Shown one piece after another: positions 1-7,471 of a stretch of DNA of 64,000 bases (position 1 is the stretch's first letter; every line of letters begins with the position of its first letter). A program made the translations under genes and the position numbers. The notes under the pieces are model-generated. The model saw only the letters and a program-made list of their open reading frames with translations, was not told the origin of the DNA and did not search any database. This DNA is from Lysinibacillus sp. ZYM-1 (GTDB lineage: Bacteria; Bacillota; Bacilli; Bacillales_A; Planococcaceae), in assembly GCF_001308875.1 (NCBI RefSeq), contig NZ_KQ465109.1:124001-188000 (forward strand), read 5' to 3'.

Positions 1-593
1 TTGATGATACTTCTAGACACTAAATAATTTAATAAGCCGATAATCATCATAAATAATACAAATAAGATACCTAAAAGAATGGGTAACAGTTCTCGCGTTA
101 CCTCCGCATGGGAGCTAACCTCTCTTAAAACAAAAATACTGCCTTCCGTTTTATCTGGGAAATAAAAATCAAACTTAACATACGTATAAAACGCTTGATT
201 AATCATGATCGTGTCACGCGAATTAATATTGGTCGCTTCAAAACCAGGTAAACTTTGGAGTAATAATTGTTTATGCTCTTTCTGCGTTGAATAAACAATT
301 TGATGGTCTTTTCGCACAAAGATTTCAATGGAAGGAGCATTTATTTTTTCTAGCTGTTCTATATCTAATAGCTGCTGGGGATTATTTTTAGCCAATAATT
401 TCAAATCTAAAAAAGCATTTTCCTCTACCGTCGTCAAAGGCTTCTGGACATAAGACTTTTTGTAAAAATGCTCAATCGCTTTGACATCACCTGTGATCGC
501 AAAGGAAAAAAGAAAAACAGCTGCCAGTAAAAGCGTGATGGCAATAATAATAACACCTACATATGATAGCAAAAACCTTGTTTTAATCGACAT
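1..593 (-). CDS. Sensor histidine kinase, N-terminal part (cut by window edge)
   Basis: An open frame starts at ATG 593 and runs off the left edge (197 codons visible). It has a transmembrane segment at about residues 8-31, an extracytoplasmic region of about 135 residues, and a second membrane segment at about 171-193. This is the layout of a two-transmembrane sensor kinase before its HAMP and kinase domains. The kinase part is outside the window, so the family call is inference from topology; a chemoreceptor or other membrane sensor is possible. A response regulator would be expected beyond the left edge. The Shine-Dalgarno is weak (GGGGGAA, 5 nt upstream). Confidence 0.55.
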   Translation of the reverse strand, partial: MSIKTRFLLSYVGVIIIAITLLLAAVFLFSFAITGDVKAIEHFYKKSYVQKPLTTVEENAFLDLKLLAKNNPQQLLDIEQLEKINAPSIEIFVRKDHQIVYSTQKEHKQLLLQSLPGFEATNINSRDTIMINQAFYTYVKFDFYFPDKTEGSIFVLREVSSHAEVTRELLPILLGILFVLFMMIIGLLNYLVSRSII

Positions 594-903
594 CTACATT
601 CCCCCAATTAGCTGAAACTACTAGCAATGTACCATACAAATCTTAAAACTTTATAAAATCGTGCTGAAAAATCTATAAATAATTTTCAGCATCAGTATAG
701 TATCCCGCTCACGCAAAGGAAATAATCACCTATTTGGCACATATGTCTTCCTGAACGATGTAGTTAAAGGAAAATATAAAAATCATGAAAGAAAAACTTC
801 AAAAATCAACTTTCTACTATGACAACAGTTGTAACAAAAGATAATATTATTAAGACATCAGGTTAAGGAAATAAGAAATAATTTATCTTAAAAGGAGTAT
901 ATT
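594..903. other. Intergenic region between divergent genes
   Basis: About 310 bp between the leftward kinase and the rightward gene at 904. It is AT-rich and must hold the promoters of both genes. I see no strong consensus promoter, no ORF with a ribosome site and no structured RNA. Only the Shine-Dalgarno AAAGGAG before 904 is clear. Confidence 0.4.
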
Positions 904-1380
904 ATGAGATTAAAATTTGAAATAGAAAATGATGTGTCAGTCCTCCTAGATAAAAGATATGGTTATGACTTTTATCTCGATAGCTTTCTAGAAGTATTAG
1001 TACATAATATAGATAGCGAGTTTTCACTCTTCTCAACTACTATGCATAGTACAATCATCATCACATTTACGGAGCTATTAATTGAGCTATATAAAACAGG
1101 TCATACACAAACATTTGATCCTTTTGGAAATGCAAATATTTATACGTTAGAACGAATTAGCAATGACCTAAAAATTACAAACTTAAGTGCATTTGGTGAT
1201 CAAGTAGAATATGTACATATACTTAATTTTACAGATTTCACTAATGCTTATTCAAAAGAGATGGAACGGTATTTAAAAGCTATGATGGCAGTCGAAGCTA
1301 ATATTGCAGAACATCCAGATTATGTATTACTGTTTGAAAGGCTAAATATGTTGAAGGATTTAAGGAGAGAAAAAGAGTAG
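904..1380 (+). CDS. Hypothetical protein, 158 aa
   Basis: Unrecognised soluble protein of 158 residues, rich in Leu, Ile and Glu, with no signal peptide or membrane segment. The start is well supported by AAAGGAG about 7 nt upstream of ATG. The stop codon sits inside the first arm of a perfect 12-bp terminator hairpin, so the gene is monocistronic. The C-terminal third (Glu/Arg/Lys-rich, ending LRREKE) looks helical. The ribosome site, terminator and even codon use support a real gene; the function is unknown. Confidence 0.7.
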   Translation: MRLKFEIENDVSVLLDKRYGYDFYLDSFLEVLVHNIDSEFSLFSTTMHSTIIITFTELLIELYKTGHTQTFDPFGNANIYTLERISNDLKITNLSAFGDQVEYVHILNFTDFTNAYSKEMERYLKAMMAVEANIAEHPDYVLLFERLNMLKDLRREKE

Positions 1381-1402
1381 CAAATGCTACTCTTTTCTTT
1401 TT
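1371..1402 (+). terminator. Rho-independent terminator
   Basis: Perfect 12-bp inverted repeat (arms 1371-1382 and 1385-1396) followed by a T-rich tract. It overlaps the stop codon of the 904-1380 gene. Confidence 0.85.
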
Positions 1403-1536
1403 TACTTTTAGTTAACTAAAGCAGATTACTGTTGATGGTTATCAATTTCGATAAAATGCGATGTTAATAAAATTTCTTAACGAAAATGCAGTAACAACCA
1501 AGGGTAAGCCCTTGTCATTACTTCATTTTTCTAATG

Positions 1537-1731
1537 TTATGTAACATGTGAATAAATATTAAAGTTTGACAGAAATAGAATATATGTTGAAGTTTGAAAA
1601 AGCAGGAGATGGTTTTCGTATACCAATTCCCCCACTTTTACCTGTTTGCACCTTCTAAAGGCAACTCCAATACTTACACCTGAAATACCTAAAAATGCAA
1701 CTAATGCTAAAAATACCAAACGAAATTCCAT
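1537..1731 (-). CDS. Small membrane protein, 64 aa (putative)
   Basis: A 64-codon frame with one hydrophobic segment near the N-terminus (residues about 4-24) followed by Arg-Arg-Cys-Lys and a polar tail. TGGAGAT lies 7 nt before the ATG, which favours real translation. No family was recognised. The second half is less convincing as coding sequence. Confidence 0.4.
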   Translation of the reverse strand: MEFRLVFLALVAFLGISGVSIGVAFRRCKQVKVGELVYENHLLLFQTSTYILFLSNFNIYSHVT

Positions 1732-1857
1732 AACAAAATCTCCATTTATTAACTTTCAAGGTTATAATAAGGTATATAAAAATACCAAATCCACCGCATT
1801 ATTAGTCTAATATAAAGTATATTTTTTACAACATACATATAAAAAGGAGATAAAAAT

Positions 1858-2241
1858 ATGAAAATCCAATCGAGTAATACATCAAATTATTTGAAAGTAG
1901 AGATAAATAAAAATATAAAAAATGAAAGTCTTTTAAACTTATTTAGACATGAAGATGAGAATAATGAAGAAGACAAAAAAAATAACAAATCTAGGCTTGA
2001 AATCAGAAATGAAAATGGTTATATACGTAAATATATTGTGAAACCAGATGGACAAAGAGTACTTATTATGGAAGTTAAACAAACCCAAGAAAATATAAAA
2101 GAGTCCGGCGATTTAAATGATATTGCTCAAGATATGTTGATGCAACAACTTGAAAAATCATCTAATCCACAAAAATATGAACAGATTACTTCTGTTTTAG
2201 AAAAAGAGAAAAATATTTACAAATACAAATCAAGTATTTAA
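1858..2241 (+). CDS. Hypothetical charged protein, 127 aa
   Basis: Cytoplasmic protein of 127 residues, very rich in Asn, Lys and Glu, without a signal or membrane segment. AAAAGGAG precedes the ATG at good spacing. Residues about 45-70 (IRNENGYIRKYIVKPDGQRV) look like a short beta-sheet module flanked by low-complexity charged helices. I do not recognise the family. Nothing nearby points to a role. Confidence 0.65.
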   Translation: MKIQSSNTSNYLKVEINKNIKNESLLNLFRHEDENNEEDKKNNKSRLEIRNENGYIRKYIVKPDGQRVLIMEVKQTQENIKESGDLNDIAQDMLMQQLEKSSNPQKYEQITSVLEKEKNIYKYKSSI

Positions 2242-2377
2242 GGGTGTTGAAATTTGATGAATAAAAGATACTCCTCCTTCTTAGAAAATGGTTATAACAT
2301 TCCTAGTTAAATTAAAAGGGAGGATTCAATGGGAGAATATGAATATGTTAGAAAAGCAAGAGATTTTTAAGGCATAC
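2242..2377 (+). other. Intergenic region with tiny ORFs, possible gene remnant
   Basis: Contains a 17-codon ORF (ATG at about 2256, MNKRYSSFLENGYNIPS) and a 13-codon ORF preceded by GGGAGGA (ATG at 2330). Neither matches anything I know. They may be decayed gene remnants or chance ORFs. Confidence 0.2.
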
Positions 2378-2411
2378 AAAAAAATACGGCACATTTCCTG
2401 CTGTGCCGTAT
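2378..2411 (-). terminator. Rho-independent terminator of the PepSY gene
   Basis: Perfect 10-bp inverted repeat (2384-2393 / 2402-2411), followed on the minus strand by a run of T. It lies just after the stop codon of the PepSY membrane protein. Confidence 0.9.
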
Positions 2412-2422
2412 CCATATTATCT

Positions 2423-3784
2423 TTATTTAGTTTCTTCTGCTCTTAATTTCTTTTTTGTTTGCCATCCTAAAATGATGAATTCAATCAACACGACAGCGAT
2501 TAAAGATATACCAAACAATGGCATTATAATACCTAAAATAATGAGGAAGATCACGAAAGGTAGCGACATTTTATGTGATATTTGTGGTGGTGCAGACAGT
2601 GCACCTTTTTTCCTACGTAAAATCCATGTGCGAATTCCCCACACAATTACTGCTAAAAAGGCTAAACAAACTACTAAGTTTAAAAGCTTATTTGGCCAGC
2701 CAAATAAATGACCTTCATGTAAAGGAATTCCCCATGTAAAGAACTTAGCCAACATACCATAATCCTCGTAGTTGACTTGATCAATAAACTTGCCGCTATA
2801 TTGATCAAAATACATAGTTGCTTCTTCTGTAGGCTTGACATCGAGACCTGTTACACCAGAGTTACCAGCCTTAGCCACTGTGTATACGCCTTCTCCGTTT
2901 GACGGATAAATAATCGAATAAGGTTTGGCGATATTCATAGCAGTGATTTCTTTTTCAAGATCAGCAATCGCAATTTGGTTGTCATTTGTATAACGGACAG
3001 CACCGCCACCATGATGCTGAGCATGTTCACCCTCAGATGTTGGGGCCTCTAATTGACGAGTTGCCCAAGGAATTTCAGACACATCGGATGTTGGTGGCTT
3101 TTGCTGTAATAATGGGTAACCGAAAGTTGGACTTTCTGACGCTATATCTGCTAGTATCGAACCTTGAAAAGCAGACCATAAAAGCCCTGTAGAAATGAAC
3201 ATCACCATAGGAATGGTAATGATTGTCCCAACAAGCGCATGGTATCTCTTACTTTTTTGTCGTTTATTTTCCGACTTGCGCTTTTTCAATAAATCTCCTT
3301 TAAAAGTCATATAAAGTCCGGATAGTAATAAAAAGATTGTCCAGCATGCCGCTAGTTCTACTAAATAATTGACAAATGTACCACCAATAAATAGTGAGCT
3401 ATGCGTATTTCTCATAATATTAGAAAATGTATAATTGGCATCTTGACTACCAACCATTTGATGATGATCATCTAAAAATACGTATTTCTCTTCTTTCCCG
3501 TTTGATAATGTTAAACGAGTATTATAAGGTTCTTCCAACATAATTACTTTTGTAGTGGAGTATCCTGCAAATGCAGATTCAGCTTTTTCCACTGCTTCAT
3601 CAATCGTTAAGACCTCTTCTTTATGGCTTTCGCCAAAAAAATAATCATCATATAATCGATTTTCTACATCTGTAAAGAACAAATAACCAATCCCACTTAA
3701 TGTGAGAGATAGCAGTAATGGCGTAATACAAAGGGCTGCGAAAAAATGCAATCGCCAAAACCTTGAATAAAGCAGATTTTTCAT
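2423..3784 (-). CDS. PepSY-associated transmembrane protein
   Basis: Member of the PepSY-TM family, 453 residues. Visible parts: a membrane helix at about 12-36, an extracytoplasmic PepSY-like region, a helix near 140-160, a third near 185-205, a long outer region containing a His-rich stretch (GEHAQHHGGG), and a C-terminal pair of helices at about 365-385 and 405-440. Such proteins often accompany siderophore or metal systems and some act in transmembrane electron transfer; substrate and partner are not evident here. The start ATG is followed by the usual cytoplasmic Lys/Arg N-terminus. A 120-bp inverted-repeat element lies directly upstream. Confidence 0.8.
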   Translation of the reverse strand: MKNLLYSRFWRLHFFAALCITPLLLSLTLSGIGYLFFTDVENRLYDDYFFGESHKEEVLTIDEAVEKAESAFAGYSTTKVIMLEEPYNTRLTLSNGKEEKYVFLDDHHQMVGSQDANYTFSNIMRNTHSSLFIGGTFVNYLVELAACWTIFLLLSGLYMTFKGDLLKKRKSENKRQKSKRYHALVGTIITIPMVMFISTGLLWSAFQGSILADIASESPTFGYPLLQQKPPTSDVSEIPWATRQLEAPTSEGEHAQHHGGGAVRYTNDNQIAIADLEKEITAMNIAKPYSIIYPSNGEGVYTVAKAGNSGVTGLDVKPTEEATMYFDQYSGKFIDQVNYEDYGMLAKFFTWGIPLHEGHLFGWPNKLLNLVVCLAFLAVIVWGIRTWILRRKKGALSAPPQISHKMSLPFVIFLIILGIIMPLFGISLIAVVLIEFIILGWQTKKKLRAEETK

Positions 3785-3807
3785 TTTTGATCTCCAATCT
3801 ATTTTAT

Positions 3808-3935
3808 CAAATACGCCTCACCGTAATTGCCGCTGACGTTTCGCTTTCGCGCAGTAAAACAATGCGACCAGATTTTGAAGAGGAGCTTGGTCGGAAAGTT
3901 CCTCTTCAAAATCTGTGATATCCGCTTGAGGCTTT
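3808..3935. repeat. Inverted-repeat element (MITE-like or structured leader)
   Basis: The core is a perfect 16-bp inverted repeat (3869-3884 / 3900-3915) with a 15-nt loop. An outer pair GCCTCA (3815-3820) / TGAGGC (3927-3932) brackets about 118 bp. The GC-richer composition and the motif TTCGCTTTCGC[G/A]CAG, also found near 55370, suggest a dispersed noncoding repeat. It sits immediately upstream of the PepSY gene, so it could also act as its leader. Confidence 0.5.
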
Positions 3936-4169
3936 ATCTTGATTCAGTGAGCATTTGAACACTCAATTTGCATTCATCTCTCCCTAGCGAGGAGAAGCCT
4001 TCTGTACTTAACACTTCACTTTCAGTACAAACATTTGCTGAATGAAGATAAATATCAAATTTATTATATAAAGTAAAAGTGAAATATGAATGAAGTCCTA
4101 AAGGCAGTTTTATGACAAACAAATGTATTCCTAGTGGTATTATGCTATTTATGAGACTAAAAATAATCA
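3936..4169. other. Intergenic region, no supported gene
   Basis: An 80-codon minus-strand frame crosses this region. It has no ribosome site and its C-terminal half is formed by repeat-like DNA, so I do not call a gene. A short imperfect GA/TC hairpin (TCTCCCTAGCGAGGAGA) is present near 3978-3994. Confidence 0.4.
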
Positions 4170-4201
4170 TAGCCAAACCAGTTTTGACACAAGTTTGGCT
4201 A
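4170..4201 (-). terminator. Terminator after the dehydrogenase gene
   Basis: Inverted repeat TAGCCAAA/TTTGGCTA with a 16-nt loop, followed on the minus strand by an AT-rich tract with TTTTT. It ends the TetR-dehydrogenase transcript. Confidence 0.6.
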
Positions 4202-4216
4202 CGATTTAGGATAGGT

Positions 4217-5236
4217 TTATAAACTCATATTCACAAGAATTTTACATTGACTACGATCTTTCATTAATGCTTCAAAGCCTTTTTCTACGATATCCTCTAA
4301 AGCAATCTGGCTTGTAATAACTGCCTGCCCATCGATCACTCCACGTGCCAGTAATCGAATGACCTCAGGGAAAATATTCACGTAAGCAAATGATCCGCTA
4401 ATTTTTACCTCAGGAGAAACGACTGCATTCGGATTGAATTCAACTGGTCTTTCCCAAACACTCACAATTTTAAATTCGCCACCTGGATGAACAGCACTTA
4501 CGCCGCTAGTGAAGGTTGCTTGTACACCAGCTGCGTCATACGCAACATCTACCCCACCATTTGTTTTTTCACGAATGTATGCGACGGCATCTGTGTCGAT
4601 TGGGTTAATGACATAGGTTGCACCCAGCTCAAGCGCTTTTTGGCGTCGTTCATCGGAAACCTCTACTACAAAGATTTCACTTGCCCCAGCTGCCTTTACA
4701 GCCTGTAAGATTAATAAGCCAATGGGACCTGCCCCAAAAATAGCAGCTGTATCCCCAAGCTTTAATTGACTTTGACGAACAGCATGAACGGCTACTGCTG
4801 TGGGTTCAACGAGTGCACCTAACTCTAAACTCATGTCATCAGGAAGATGATAAATATTTTCTTCACGAACAACAGCATATTCAGCAAATCCTCCTGAAAT
4901 CGTATAGCCGTAAGACTGCCCGCGTTTACATAAGTTTGAATAGCCACGTTTACAGTTATCACATTTGCCACATGGGATAGGAGGTTCTACTGCCACACGA
5001 TCTCCAACTTTCGTCTGTGTCACTCCGTCTGCTACTTCCACAACAACCCCTGAAAATTCGTGACCTAATACGGGCTGTGTACGGAATGCATAAGCTCCTC
5101 CTACATATTCATGTAAATCACTGCCACATATTCCTGCAAATGCGATTTTTACTTTCACCATTCCCTCTTCTAGTACTGGTAGTTCTGCTTCCTCTACTCG
5201 AATATCTTTCATGCCATAAAATTTTGCTGCTCTCAT
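4217..5236 (-). CDS. bdhA: Zinc-dependent alcohol dehydrogenase, (R,R)-butanediol dehydrogenase type
   Basis: Medium-chain dehydrogenase of 339 residues that should oxidise a secondary alcohol such as 2,3-butanediol with NAD. Catalytic zinc ligands are Cys37 (GICGSD) and the following GHE motif. The structural zinc loop is PCGKCDNCKRGYSNLC. The nucleotide-binding motif GAGPIG is at about residue 170. The start is set at the ATG behind AGAAGG, not at the upstream in-frame ATG, because only this one has a ribosome site. The gene begins 16 nt after the TetR gene ends, so both are co-transcribed and the regulator probably controls it. Exact substrate is inferred from family resemblance; sorbitol or threonine dehydrogenases are close relatives. 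Confidence 0.85.
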   Translation of the reverse strand: MRAAKFYGMKDIRVEEAELPVLEEGMVKVKIAFAGICGSDLHEYVGGAYAFRTQPVLGHEFSGVVVEVADGVTQTKVGDRVAVEPPIPCGKCDNCKRGYSNLCKRGQSYGYTISGGFAEYAVVREENIYHLPDDMSLELGALVEPTAVAVHAVRQSQLKLGDTAAIFGAGPIGLLILQAVKAAGASEIFVVEVSDERRQKALELGATYVINPIDTDAVAYIREKTNGGVDVAYDAAGVQATFTSGVSAVHPGGEFKIVSVWERPVEFNPNAVVSPEVKISGSFAYVNIFPEVIRLLARGVIDGQAVITSQIALEDIVEKGFEALMKDRSQCKILVNMSL

Positions 5237-5252
5237 TGCGATTACCTTCTTT

Positions 5253-5861
5253 TTAATAGTTTGTTTGAAGACCATTTAACACGAAATTGACTGCAAGCTC
5301 TGCAATTTGTTCAGGTGTTAATGGCAATGCTGTTCGATTTAAAAATGGATTATTGAGTGAATACATTAATGTCCCCATGATAAAGTTAAGGGCCACATCA
5401 ATGGAATCAAAGTGAATCGTTTGCTGCTCTAGACAAGCTTGTAAAATCGTCCGAAGTTGCTCCCAAGAAGGTAAAAAAACATCCTTCAGCATCTCTATGC
5501 GTGGACTATTCATAACAATCTCTTGCTGTAAAATATCAATTAATTCATGTTCATGGATGCGGTAAAGGACAAAGTTCCGACAAAAGCTACTAAGCGCTCC
5601 TAGTGAATCATCGATATCATAATTCGCATTCATAAAAGTGTGGCGGAGCGGTTCAAATAGCGCATTAAAGACATTTTCTTTGCCGCCGAAATGATAGGAA
5701 ACAAGTGCGAGTGACACATTTGCCTCATCACAAATTTGTCTCACCGTTGTTCCATCGTATCCTCTTGAAGAAAACAAGGTTTTTGCTGCTTGTAAGATTT
5801 GATCTTTTACCTCTTTATTCTTTTCTTTTTGTCCTAAATCTAACTTATCGATTGGTCTCAC
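5253..5861 (-). CDS. TetR family transcriptional regulator
   Basis: DNA-binding repressor with an N-terminal TetR helix-turn-helix (AAKTLFSSRGYDGTTVRQIC through VSYHFGGKENVF) and a helical ligand domain. The frame is open up to a TTG at 5897, but a good promoter predicts transcription starting at about 5895, so that TTG would be leaderless. GTG 5861 is the only other plausible start; AAAGAGG touches it, so the true start remains uncertain. The promoter and codons just upstream contain palindromes that probably serve as an autorepression operator. The gene leads the dehydrogenase operon and likely regulates it. Confidence 0.8.
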   Translation of the reverse strand: MRPIDKLDLGQKEKNKEVKDQILQAAKTLFSSRGYDGTTVRQICDEANVSLALVSYHFGGKENVFNALFEPLRHTFMNANYDIDDSLGALSSFCRNFVLYRIHEHELIDILQQEIVMNSPRIEMLKDVFLPSWEQLRTILQACLEQQTIHFDSIDVALNFIMGTLMYSLNNPFLNRTALPLTPEQIAELAVNFVLNGLQTNY

Positions 5862-5870
5862 CTCTTTTTT

Positions 5871-5897
5871 GAACAAACGTTCAAAACAATTGTTCAA
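5871..5897 (-). promoter_or_regulatory. Putative TetR operator
   Basis: Just downstream of the -10 box lie the palindrome AACAATTGTT and, in tandem, GAACGTTTGTTC. The outer pair TTGAAC/GTTCAA brackets both. Placement at the transcription start suits autorepression by the TetR protein. This is an inference from symmetry and position. Confidence 0.5.
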
Positions 5898-5901
5898 TCA
5901 A

Positions 5902-5930
5902 ATCTTACGCTTCCTAAAATAGGTTGTCAA
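5902..5930 (-). promoter_or_regulatory. Sigma-A promoter of the TetR-dehydrogenase operon
   Basis: On the minus strand, -35 TTGACA (5925-5930), 17-nt spacer, -10 TAAGAT (5902-5907). Predicted start of transcription is about 5895. Confidence 0.7.
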
Positions 5931-5942
5931 TAAATGCGCAAA

Positions 5943-5970
5943 TAAAAAAGCTACTCCAAAAAGAAGTAGC
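5943..5970 (-). terminator. Terminator after the 55-aa gene
   Basis: Inverted repeat GCTACT/AGTAGC (5950-5955 / 5965-5970), followed on the minus strand by TTTTTTA. It closes the transcript that begins at the cobalamin riboswitch. Confidence 0.6.
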
Positions 5971-5983
5971 CCTCAAAAATAGA

Positions 5984-6151
5984 TTATCCAATTAATTCTT
6001 TCATTACATTGGCGTACGCTACTAAAATAGATTGCTCATGCGCCGCATCATGCCCAACATATTGTTCAACAAGCTCCTTCAAAGGTTTTGGCTCTTGCAT
6101 AATTTCAAATTTAAATAAACTTTCATAGTACTCAACAACTTGTGGATTCAT
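5984..6151 (-). CDS. Small acidic protein, 55 aa, downstream of the B12 riboswitch
   Basis: A 55-codon gene with a strong ribosome site (AAGGAG, 9 nt before ATG). It encodes a soluble, mostly helical peptide beginning MNPQVVEYYESLFKFEI and ending in VMKELIG, containing a His-Asp-Ala-Ala-His stretch. No family recognised. It begins 28 nt after a strong terminator at 6179-6211, with no room for a promoter between. Expression therefore needs readthrough of that terminator from the riboswitch transcript. Its own terminator follows at 5943-5970. Confidence 0.65.
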   Translation of the reverse strand: MNPQVVEYYESLFKFEIMQEPKPLKELVEQYVGHDAAHEQSILVAYANVMKELIG

Positions 6152-6178
6152 GTGGACCACTCCTTTAATGATTTACAT

Positions 6179-6211
6179 AAAAAAAACATCTTTCCCTCAT
6201 TAGAAAGATGT
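6179..6211 (-). terminator. Terminator between the two riboswitch-linked small ORFs
   Basis: Perfect 9-bp stem (6186-6194 / 6203-6211) followed on the minus strand by eight T. It lies 3 nt past the tandem TAG stop codons of the 40-codon ORF and before the 55-aa gene, so it may be an attenuator. Confidence 0.8.
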
Positions 6212-6214
6212 CTA

Positions 6215-6337
6215 CTATGACAAATACACGACATAATACGGTGATTGCCATATGGAAATAAGCATTCTATTCTTCATAGAAGCTACCCTATTAGCAATCA
6301 TCGTACTATGAGCATGCAGGAGAATTTCTCTAGTCAC
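6215..6337 (-). CDS. Putative 40-aa peptide directly under B12 riboswitch
   Basis: A GTG-started ORF of 40 codons, with AGGGGGTG 6 nt before the start and two adjacent TAG stops. It starts about 40 nt after the end of the cobalamin aptamer, where the regulated gene normally begins. The peptide is basic, with three His or Met-rich positions (LLHAHSTM, SMKNRML) and a hydrophobic, Tyr-rich C-terminus. I know no family. It could be a regulated small protein, a leader peptide whose translation affects the following terminator, or a decayed start of a B12-related gene. Confidence 0.45.
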   Translation of the reverse strand: MTREILLHAHSTMIANRVASMKNRMLISIWQSPYYVVYLS

Positions 6338-6373
6338 ACTCAACACCCCCTATCCGCGTAGGTTTTTTGGCTG

Positions 6374-6558
6374 TACTAGATAAAGGCAGGTCTCCTGGCT
6401 TATGTTCATCACACCTTTCACCTTCCCATTACAAGACGTAACAGTGGTCTCTTGAAATGTGCTCCCATTCACAGTTGCGGGACAGCGTCGGATTTCCACC
6501 GATCTTCCCTTTTAAACAAATCCAACATCTGGTTTGTACCTTTATCCTATTATTCCGT
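6374..6558 (-). promoter_or_regulatory. Cobalamin (B12) riboswitch
   Basis: The minus strand carries the conserved B12-element landmarks in order: GGTGGAAATCCGACGCTGTC, CCGCAACTGTG, then AAGCCAGGAGACCTGCC at the 3' end of the aptamer. Binding of adenosylcobalamin normally lowers expression of the gene that follows. No cobalamin transport, metE or nrd gene follows here; only a 40-codon ORF, a terminator and a 55-codon gene. The aptamer identity is secure from these motifs; the regulated target is unusual. Confidence 0.9.
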
Positions 6559-6565
6559 TTTTATT

Positions 6566-6573
6566 ATTATACC
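6566..6573 (-). promoter_or_regulatory. Extended -10 promoter for riboswitch transcript
   Basis: TATAAT at 6566-6571, preceded by TGG, reads as an extended -10 element on the minus strand. A weak -35 (TTAAGA) lies 17 nt upstream. The transcript would start at about 6558, right at the riboswitch. Confidence 0.55.
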
Positions 6574-6685
6574 ATAAGGTTTATACGATCTTAATAAATT
6601 ACTAAAGTCTAGATTTGTCTACAATTCCTGTGCTTTCTAGCACTTTTTAGATGCTATCCACCTATTTTAAGGAGGATATTGCCAA

Positions 6686-6702
6686 AACTAATCAGATTAG
6701 TT
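6686..6702 (+). promoter_or_regulatory. Palindromic operator upstream of MBL-TetR operon
   Basis: A perfect 8-1-8 palindrome, AACTAATCAGATTAGTT, lies just upstream of a TATAAT (6713-6718) and covers the expected -35 region. The second gene of the operon encodes a TetR regulator, which is the obvious candidate to bind here. Confidence 0.55.
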
Positions 6703-6744
6703 AAAATGAAAATATAATTAGTTTCATAGGAGGTATCATTTAAG

Positions 6745-7467
6745 TTGAAAGTTTCGAATATTGGTACAGTTTTTCAATTGTCATTTATGCCGAGATTATT
6801 TCCTGTTAATTGTTATTTTGTAGAAGAAAAACACGAGTTGACACTTATTGATGCAGCATTACCATATAGTGCAAAAGGTATTATGAATGCAGCTAAAAAT
6901 ATTGGAAAACCGATTACGAAGATCATTATTACTCACGCACATAATGATCATATAGGGGCATTAGATACACTAAAAGAATTATTACCCGATTGTCAGGTGT
7001 ACATTTCTTCAAGAGATGCACTCTTGTTGGAGGGAAATGATAGCCTGCTTCCAAATGAAAAGCAAACACCCCTCAAGGGAGGCCTTCCTAAAAATATTAA
7101 AACTAAACCGGACTTATTACTGAAAGATGGTGAACGCATTGGCTCATTAGAAGTGATTGCAACTCCAGGTCATACACCTGGTTCCATCACTCTTTTTGAC
7201 ACACGCAATAGAAGTTTACTTGCCGGGGATGCCCTCATAACAAGAGGAAAGCTAGTCGTATCGGGTATGATGAATCCGTTGTTCCCGTTTCCTGCTTTAG
7301 CTACATGGGATAAAAGCACGGCTCTTGAAAGTGCAAAAAAAATAAGTGAATACCATCCAAGCCTACTGGCTGTTGGGCACGGAAAGATGTTGATGCAGCC
7401 ACAGGAACTTTTGGAAATAGCAATAGCAGATGCAGAAAAAAGTTTTTACAAACAAAATAGGAGATGA
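6745..7467 (+). CDS. MBL-fold metallo-hydrolase
   Basis: Metallo-beta-lactamase-fold hydrolase of 240 residues. The metal motif is THAHNDH (His64, His66, Asp68, His69). Further ligands are in TPGHTPGS (about residue 146), a later Asp (AGDA) and a His near the C-terminus (VGHGK). Members split esters, lactones or phosphodiesters; the substrate here is unknown. The start is TTG, with GGAGGT 11 nt upstream. The following TetR gene begins 4 nt after the stop, so they form an operon, probably controlled through the palindrome at 6686-6702. Confidence 0.8.
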   Translation: MKVSNIGTVFQLSFMPRLFPVNCYFVEEKHELTLIDAALPYSAKGIMNAAKNIGKPITKIIITHAHNDHIGALDTLKELLPDCQVYISSRDALLLEGNDSLLPNEKQTPLKGGLPKNIKTKPDLLLKDGERIGSLEVIATPGHTPGSITLFDTRNRSLLAGDALITRGKLVVSGMMNPLFPFPALATWDKSTALESAKKISEYHPSLLAVGHGKMLMQPQELLEIAIADAEKSFYKQNRR

Positions 7468-7471
7468 AAAA

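Noticed and set aside
3934-4176. 80-codon minus-strand frame
   Set aside because: No ribosome site, and the C-terminal half is formed by repeat-like DNA with a hairpin. Not called as a gene.
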